A stretch of DNA of 8,608 nucleotides, taken from Gammaproteobacteria bacterium (GTDB lineage Bacteria > Aquificota > Aquificia > Aquificales > QOAS01). Shown here piece by piece: positions 5,022 to 8,608 of the stretch. The position numbers and the translations under genes are program-made. Position 1 is the first letter of the stretch. Every line of letters begins with the position of its first letter. The notes below the pieces were generated by a model. It saw only the letters and a program-made list of their open reading frames with translations. It made no database searches and had not been told where the DNA came from. The stretch covers positions 1-8,608 of the forward strand of contig QOAS01000137.1 in the NCBI GenBank assembly GCA_003972855.1, written 5' to 3'.

Positions 5022-5843
5022 ATGAATAAGGTCTTAAAGTTTCCACTCCATTTGGCATCAAAGTTGGAGGAAAAACTCCAACAACTCGGTTTTGAGAAAG
5101 AAGAAAATCCCAATGCGGTTTTTTGCTTTAGGGGTAAAGACCTAAAGGTGGTCTTTTACCCCACCGGAACCTTTTTGGTGCAAGGCAAGGGTGACGCCCA
5201 AGGTTTGATAGAAAAACTTGTAGAGGACCTTTCGGTGGAAAGCAACTATATAGGAACCGACGAGGCGGGTAAAGGAGATTTATTTGGACCTTTGGTGGTC
5301 TGCGGTTTCGCCCTAACGCCCAAGGTTGCAAAGGAAGTTTTAAAACTCGGCGTGAGGGATTCCAAAAGCGTTCCCTCCGAGAGTTTAAAAGAGATAGCCC
5401 AAAAACTTATGGAGTTAAACTGCCATAGGTGTGTAAAGATTAATCCCTACGCTTACAACGAAATTTACAGGAAACTGCAAAACTTAAACAAGATTCTTTC
5501 CCTCGCCCATGCGGTTGTTATAGACCAATTGTTTTTGGAATTCGGACTTTCCAAGGCTATCGTGGACAAGTTTATGAAGGGAAGCTATATAGACTGCTTC
5601 TTAAATTCCCCCGTAGATGTGATAGAGGAAACCAAGGCGGAAAGCCACTTGGCGGTAGCCTGTGCTTCCATTTTAGCCCGTTACCTTTACCTTAAAGAGT
5701 TGGAAAAACTTTCAAAGGTTGCGGGAATAAGGCTTCCCGCGGGAAGCGGGAATGAGGCGAAAAGGGTATTTCAAGAGCTTAGAGCCAAGTTTGATGGGCA
5801 AACCTTAAAAAAATTTGCCAAATTGCACTTTAAGGTTTCCTAA
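5022..5843 (+). CDS. rnhC: Ribonuclease HIII
   Basis: A 273-residue nuclease that cuts the RNA strand of RNA-DNA hybrids. Residues 1-70 form the N-terminal hybrid-binding (TBP-like, DUF3378) domain, including VVFYPTGTFLVQGKG at 43-57, which distinguishes HIII from HII. The catalytic domain begins at IGTDEAGKGDLFGPLVV (77-93). The DEDE active-site set is visible as D80, E81, D182 (IVDKF) and E207 (KAESH), with conserved RDSK at 112-115 and VACASILAR at 212-220. Length is slightly shorter than the usual roughly 300. No SD precedes the ATG, although the gene follows the unknown protein by 14 bp. Its TAA overlaps the TAG of the convergent hisC. A type HII enzyme is excluded by the N-terminal domain. 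Confidence 0.95.
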   Translation: MNKVLKFPLHLASKLEEKLQQLGFEKEENPNAVFCFRGKDLKVVFYPTGTFLVQGKGDAQGLIEKLVEDLSVESNYIGTDEAGKGDLFGPLVVCGFALTPKVAKEVLKLGVRDSKSVPSESLKEIAQKLMELNCHRCVKINPYAYNEIYRKLQNLNKILSLAHAVVIDQLFLEFGLSKAIVDKFMKGSYIDCFLNSPVDVIEETKAESHLAVACASILARYLYLKELEKLSKVAGIRLPAGSGNEAKRVFQELRAKFDGQTLKKFAKLHFKVS

Positions 5844-6895
5844 CCCAATTCCCTCAAAACCTCGTGCAGTTTTTCTAAGAAGAAATCGTTCTCCTCGGGT
5901 TTTCCAATGCTTACCCTCAAACACCCTTGGAGGTTGGGCAGATATGAGACATTTCTCACCAATACACCCTTTTGGAGTAAAGCTTTGTGGACTACATCCG
6001 CGGGGAAAGGAGTTTTAAATAGGAAAAAGTTCGCCTTGGAGGGGAAAACTTTAATCCCTTCCAAATTTTGCAGTTCCCTTAAAAGTCTTTCTCTCTCGGA
6101 GATTACCTTTTGGGTTGCTTCCCTTATAAAGTCTATACCCTCGGTTAGAACAACTTTGGCTATAACTTGGGAGGGATAGGTAACATTAAAAGGCATTTTT
6201 ACCTTAAAGAGTTCCCTAACGATACTTTCCTCCCCGATTAAAGCCCCCACCCTTAAAGAGGCGAGACCTATTTTGGAGAGGGTTCTTAAAACCACCACAT
6301 TTTGCCCATCGGTGGCTTGTTTTATATAGGTTTCACCGCAAAAGTCGTAGTAAGCTTCGTCGCTCACCATAAGGGTTACCTTTTTCCTCAACCTCTCTAA
6401 TTTATCCCTTGAAAACAGGTTTCCCGTAGGGTTGTTGGGATAGGAAATAAAAAGCAGGGCGGGGCTGTAGTTTTCTAAAACTTCTAAGGTGGCTTTTTCG
6501 TTTATATCCAAATCCTCCCCGAGGGGTATTTCGTAAACGGGTCTCCCCAAGGTCTGGGCGCAAACCCTATACATAGGAAAAGTGGGAATGGGATAGGCTA
6601 TACCCTCGTAAGGCTCACCTATTGCTATGGTTAAGTTCAAAATAAGTTCGTCCGAACCGTTTCCCAAAACGATGTTCTCGGGTTTTACACCCCAAAGCCG
6701 GGCTAAAATCTCTCTAAGCTCGGTCGCATAGGGGTCGGGATAGCGGTTAAAAGGTATGTCCGCCAAGGCTTTTTTTATCTTCTCTTTAAGCCATTGGGGT
6801 AAATCGTAGGGAAGCTCGTTGGAGGAAAGTTTTACCTTCGCCTTGGAAGTCTCCGTTTTGTAAGCGGAAAGGTTTTGCACTTTTTTGGCAAACAT
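5840..6895 (-). CDS. hisC: Histidinol-phosphate aminotransferase
   Basis: A 351-residue, PLP-dependent class I/II aminotransferase converting imidazole-acetol phosphate and glutamate to histidinol phosphate in histidine synthesis. Visible sites: substrate-loop KLSSNELPYDLP at 22-33, PLP-phosphate loop GNGSDE at 78-83, YPNNPTGN at 152-159 with N155, SDEAYYDF at 178-185 with D179 and Y182, the Schiff-base lysine K208 in TLSKIGLASLRVG, phosphate-binding R216, and R327 in LRVSIG for the substrate carboxylate. Length is typical (about 350). Related enzymes such as CobD or aromatic aminotransferases are possible on fold alone, but motif spacing favours HisC. No other his genes are near. The start lacks an SD and lies 17 bp from the divergent Toprim gene, so its promoter must lie largely within that gene. 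Confidence 0.92.
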   Translation of the reverse strand: MFAKKVQNLSAYKTETSKAKVKLSSNELPYDLPQWLKEKIKKALADIPFNRYPDPYATELREILARLWGVKPENIVLGNGSDELILNLTIAIGEPYEGIAYPIPTFPMYRVCAQTLGRPVYEIPLGEDLDINEKATLEVLENYSPALLFISYPNNPTGNLFSRDKLERLRKKVTLMVSDEAYYDFCGETYIKQATDGQNVVVLRTLSKIGLASLRVGALIGEESIVRELFKVKMPFNVTYPSQVIAKVVLTEGIDFIREATQKVISERERLLRELQNLEGIKVFPSKANFFLFKTPFPADVVHKALLQKGVLVRNVSYLPNLQGCLRVSIGKPEENDFFLEKLHEVLRELG

Positions 6896-6912
6896 TAAAG
6901 GTTTTAATTTTG

Positions 6913-7266
6913 ATGGAGGAAAAACTTTTTGCGGAGTTTATAACCTTACTAAGGAAAAAGTCGGAATCCACCCCCGTTATAGTGGAGGGTAAAAACGACG
7001 AAAAACTCCTTAGGAGGTTCGGAATTAAAAACATCTACACCCTTTCGGGAAAAAATTACTTTGACCTCGTAGAGCAGTTGGGAGAACAAACCCACGAGGT
7101 TATCTTACTAACCGATGTAGACCCCCAAGGGGAAAAGATTTTTAAAAAACTCTCACAAATCTTGGAGGGGTTTAATGTAAGGGTGGACTCCAGTTTCAGG
7201 GAATACCTAAAAAAGTTGGGGGTCAAAGAGGTGGAAGAGCTGAAGCTTCTACTCTTTAAGGGTTAA
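6913..7266 (+). CDS. Small stand-alone Toprim-domain protein (UPF0292-like)
   Basis: A 117-residue protein that is almost entirely one Toprim domain: PVIVEGKNDEKLLRRFGI at 21-38 with the acidic E25, a middle SGKNYFDLVEQL at 45-56, and VILLTDVDPQGEKIFKKL at 63-80 with D68 and D70 of the DxD motif. The metal-binding acids of primases, topoisomerases and RNase M5 are thus present. A tail with VRVDSSFREYLKKLGVKEVEEL at 89-110 resembles the archaeal UPF0292 group rather than RNase M5, which is longer. Function is unknown; metal-dependent nucleic-acid cutting or nucleotidyl transfer is possible from the family. Either TTG 6910 or ATG 6913 may start it; ATG is preferred. It overlaps convergent holB by 18 bp. 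Confidence 0.82.
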   Translation: MEEKLFAEFITLLRKKSESTPVIVEGKNDEKLLRRFGIKNIYTLSGKNYFDLVEQLGEQTHEVILLTDVDPQGEKIFKKLSQILEGFNVRVDSSFREYLKKLGVKEVEELKLLLFKG

Positions 7267-8220
7267 AAGAATGTTTTCCATCGCCAGTTTACCTTTTATA
7301 CCCCTCTTTAGTCCCCTTTTGGTTTCCGATATAAGCCTTTCCACCCTCTCGTAGGTTTCCAAAGGAATTTCACCCTTAATTGTTTTTTCCGCAAAAAACT
7401 TTTCCAAAAGACCCAAAAAGGTTTCTTTAACTTCCGTTTCCATATCCTCAAAGGTTTCCGAAAGATCAATAATCTCCGCAAAGGTTAAGTTTTTTACATT
7501 TTCCAATTTGGTAAAGAGTTGGGATATTTCCTCTTCTTGCGCCAATTTAAGGGCGGAAAGGCTTCCCTCCGCCAAAAGGACTTCTTTCAAGGCTTTGGGA
7601 ACGGTAACCTTTAACCTCAAAAGGATTTCCTCCACTTGGCTACCGCTTAGGGGTTTGAATTCTAAAACCTGACACCTTGAGAGGATTGTAGGAAGTAGTT
7701 CACCCTTTAGGGTGGCAATTAGGATAAAAACAACCCCTTCGGGCGGTTCTTCCAAGGTTTTAAGCAATGCATTTTGGGCTTGGGGGTTCATTTTTCCCGC
7801 GTCGTCTATAATCACAACTTTGTAACTCCCGAGGGGTTTTAAAGATACGAAATCTTGAACATCCCTTATTTGGTCTATCTTTATTTGATTTCCATCGGGG
7901 ATAACCACCGCAAGGTCGGGATGTTCCCCAACGAGGTAGGAAAAGTGTTTCTTCCCCCCCTCATCGGAGGTGTAGTAGGCGTAATTTTCTATTTCACCTT
8001 CGCGGAGGTCTTTTATAAATTTGTCCACCTGTTTGCAGGTTTTACACTCTCCACACCCGAAGGGTTCTTTCCCGCAGAGAAGCCCTTTTGCAAATTCCAA
8101 CGCCAAAAGTTTTTTTCCTATACCTTCCTTACCTATAAAGGCGAAGGCGGAGGGAATTCTACCGCTGATAAAAGCCTTTTGTAAAAAACGCTTTTGCCTT
8201 TCGTGTCCGACGGTGAGCAT
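7249..8220 (-). CDS. holB: DNA polymerase III subunit delta' (clamp loader)
   Basis: A 323-residue AAA+ protein of the clamp-loader complex, which opens and loads the sliding clamp. Seen in order: P-loop-like GKEGIGKK at 30-37, a zinc module with C49, C56, C59 and C62, Walker-B-like VVIIDDAGKM at 135-144, NALLKTLEEPP at 150-160, sensor-1 region ILIATL at 166-171, and the SRC arginine-finger motif at 181-183. K37 replaces the usual Thr/Ser after the P-loop lysine, in keeping with a weak or non-hydrolysing delta' role. Unlike dnaX it is short and single-copy in type. About 30 extra residues (roughly 68-98) lie between the zinc module and HPDL, where other delta' proteins have only a few. No SD is visible; a small gene lies 34 bp upstream. 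Confidence 0.93.
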   Translation of the reverse strand: MLTVGHERQKRFLQKAFISGRIPSAFAFIGKEGIGKKLLALEFAKGLLCGKEPFGCGECKTCKQVDKFIKDLREGEIENYAYYTSDEGGKKHFSYLVGEHPDLAVVIPDGNQIKIDQIRDVQDFVSLKPLGSYKVVIIDDAGKMNPQAQNALLKTLEEPPEGVVFILIATLKGELLPTILSRCQVLEFKPLSGSQVEEILLRLKVTVPKALKEVLLAEGSLSALKLAQEEEISQLFTKLENVKNLTFAEIIDLSETFEDMETEVKETFLGLLEKFFAEKTIKGEIPLETYERVERLISETKRGLKRGIKGKLAMENILLTLKE

Positions 8221-8254
8221 TTTTAAAGTATTTTTAAAAAAACTGTTTAGTGTT

Positions 8255-8449
8255 TTAAGACTTGATTGAGGAGCCAGCTTTAACCTCTCTCAAAAGATGA
8301 CGAAGTTGAGGAATGACATTTCCAACGGAGTTCACCAAATATTCCAAAACATAGGGGTCTTTTTTGGAAAGAATTTTTGCTATTTTTAAAAGCTCATTAT
8401 CAAGCTCTCTAATGCGTTCTTTAATTTTCTTTGGGGCTTTGTTCTCCAA
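8255..8449 (-). CDS. Small hypothetical protein, about 64 aa, upstream of holB
   Basis: Not recognised. From a TTG start the product is about 64 residues, highly charged and mainly helical: KKIKERIRELDNELLKIAKIL at 7-27 is amphipathic, followed by KKDPYVLEYLVNSVGNVIP at 29-47 and a basic end. The frame stays open upstream to a TAA near 8527 without an ATG, GTG or TTG, so the N-terminus is uncertain. The same strand and 34-bp spacing suggest co-transcription with holB. It competes with a plus-strand frame over part of the region (8364-8588); composition and position favour this strand. No SD is seen. Confidence 0.45.
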   Translation of the reverse strand: MENKAPKKIKERIRELDNELLKIAKILSKKDPYVLEYLVNSVGNVIPQLRHLLREVKAGSSIKS

Positions 8450-8588
8450 AGCAACCCTTGCGGGAGCTAACCAGTCTATATCTATAACCGAAAAAGAAAT
8501 AACCCTTCTTACAGACCAAATTAGGAAAGGTTATGCTTATCCGGCTACCGATGAAGGAGCTAATAGGTTGGTGAGGGATTTAAGGTGA
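8412..8588 (+). CDS. Doubtful short plus-strand frame at the window end
   Basis: From an ATG at 8412 the frame encodes 58 residues; an earlier ATG at 8364 also exists. The first 20 residues (Met-Arg, then a hydrophobic stretch ending LAGA) loosely resemble a signal peptide but lie antisense to the small gene upstream of holB. The last 34 residues, from ITEKEITLLTDQIRKG to the end at NRLVRDLR, use codons like the local genes and look more protein-like. It may be a real small gene, or the remnant of the C-terminus of a lost one. Only one of the two opposing frames is likely real over 8412-8449. Confidence 0.2.
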   Translation: MRSLIFFGALFSKATLAGANQSISITEKEITLLTDQIRKGYAYPATDEGANRLVRDLR

Positions 8589-8608
8589 ATTTCCTTAACA
8601 AGAGCCTT
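8450..8608. other. Window end without a secure gene
   Basis: No RNA gene, terminator or repeat is seen. The only content is the end of the doubtful plus-strand frame (to 8588) and the startless upstream extension of the minus-strand frame; a neighbouring gene probably begins beyond the window. Confidence 0.4.

Noticed and set aside
1..8608. CRISPR arrays, tRNA or rRNA genes, integrase or transposase genes.
   Set aside because: Neither spaced direct-repeat arrays, nor tRNA-like cloverleaf sequence, nor transposase or integrase motifs were seen in the translations.

Overview
The window looks like chromosome from a compact, AT-rich bacterial genome, most probably a thermophile of the Aquificota type. 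The hints are Lys/Glu-rich core proteins, RNase HIII, a small archaeal-style Toprim protein, very short or negative gene spacing, and many genes with no Shine-Dalgarno (SD) sequence. This placement is inference from protein style; no marker gene fixes it.

Layout. (1) 20-1215, minus strand: a three-gene operon of a HigB/RelE-like toxin, a HigA-like Xre antitoxin with a long C-terminal tail, and a SecB-like chaperone. This is the toxin-antitoxin-chaperone (TAC) order known from Mycobacterium tuberculosis HigB1-HigA1-SecB. It is clearly AT-richer than the rest of the window. (2) 1211-1476: control region. A good promoter and a perfect 20-bp palindrome, the likely HigA operator, sit next to dxr. 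Between that promoter and the toxin start lies a 142-bp MITE-like element with 15-bp perfect terminal inverted repeats (18/19 over 19 bp) and an exact 11-bp target duplication that contains the toxin start codon. (3) 1477-3264, plus: dxr (isoprenoid precursors), then rplU and rpmA (ribosomal proteins L21 and L27). (4) 3281-4570, minus: a multi-pass MgtC/DUF4010 membrane protein. (5) 4624-5843, plus: an unrecognised 127-residue protein followed by rnhC (RNase HIII). (6) 5840-6895, minus: hisC (histidinol-phosphate aminotransferase). (7) 6913-7266, plus: a small stand-alone Toprim protein. (8) 7249-8449, minus: a small unknown gene then holB (DNA polymerase III delta'). (9) 8450-8608: no secure gene; the end of a doubtful plus-strand frame.

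From dxr onward the genes are ordinary housekeeping genes in short units that alternate strand. The three convergent pairs are separated by 16 bp or overlap by 4 and 18 bp, and two divergent pairs by 53 and 17 bp, so there is almost no room for classic terminators or leaders.

The most interesting part is the TAC module with the mobile element wedged between its own promoter/operator and the toxin. The element puts a 15-bp inverted repeat, able to pair in the mRNA, a few bases before the toxin start codon, while the antitoxin and chaperone keep strong internal SD sites. This could lower toxin output relative to antitoxin and chaperone.
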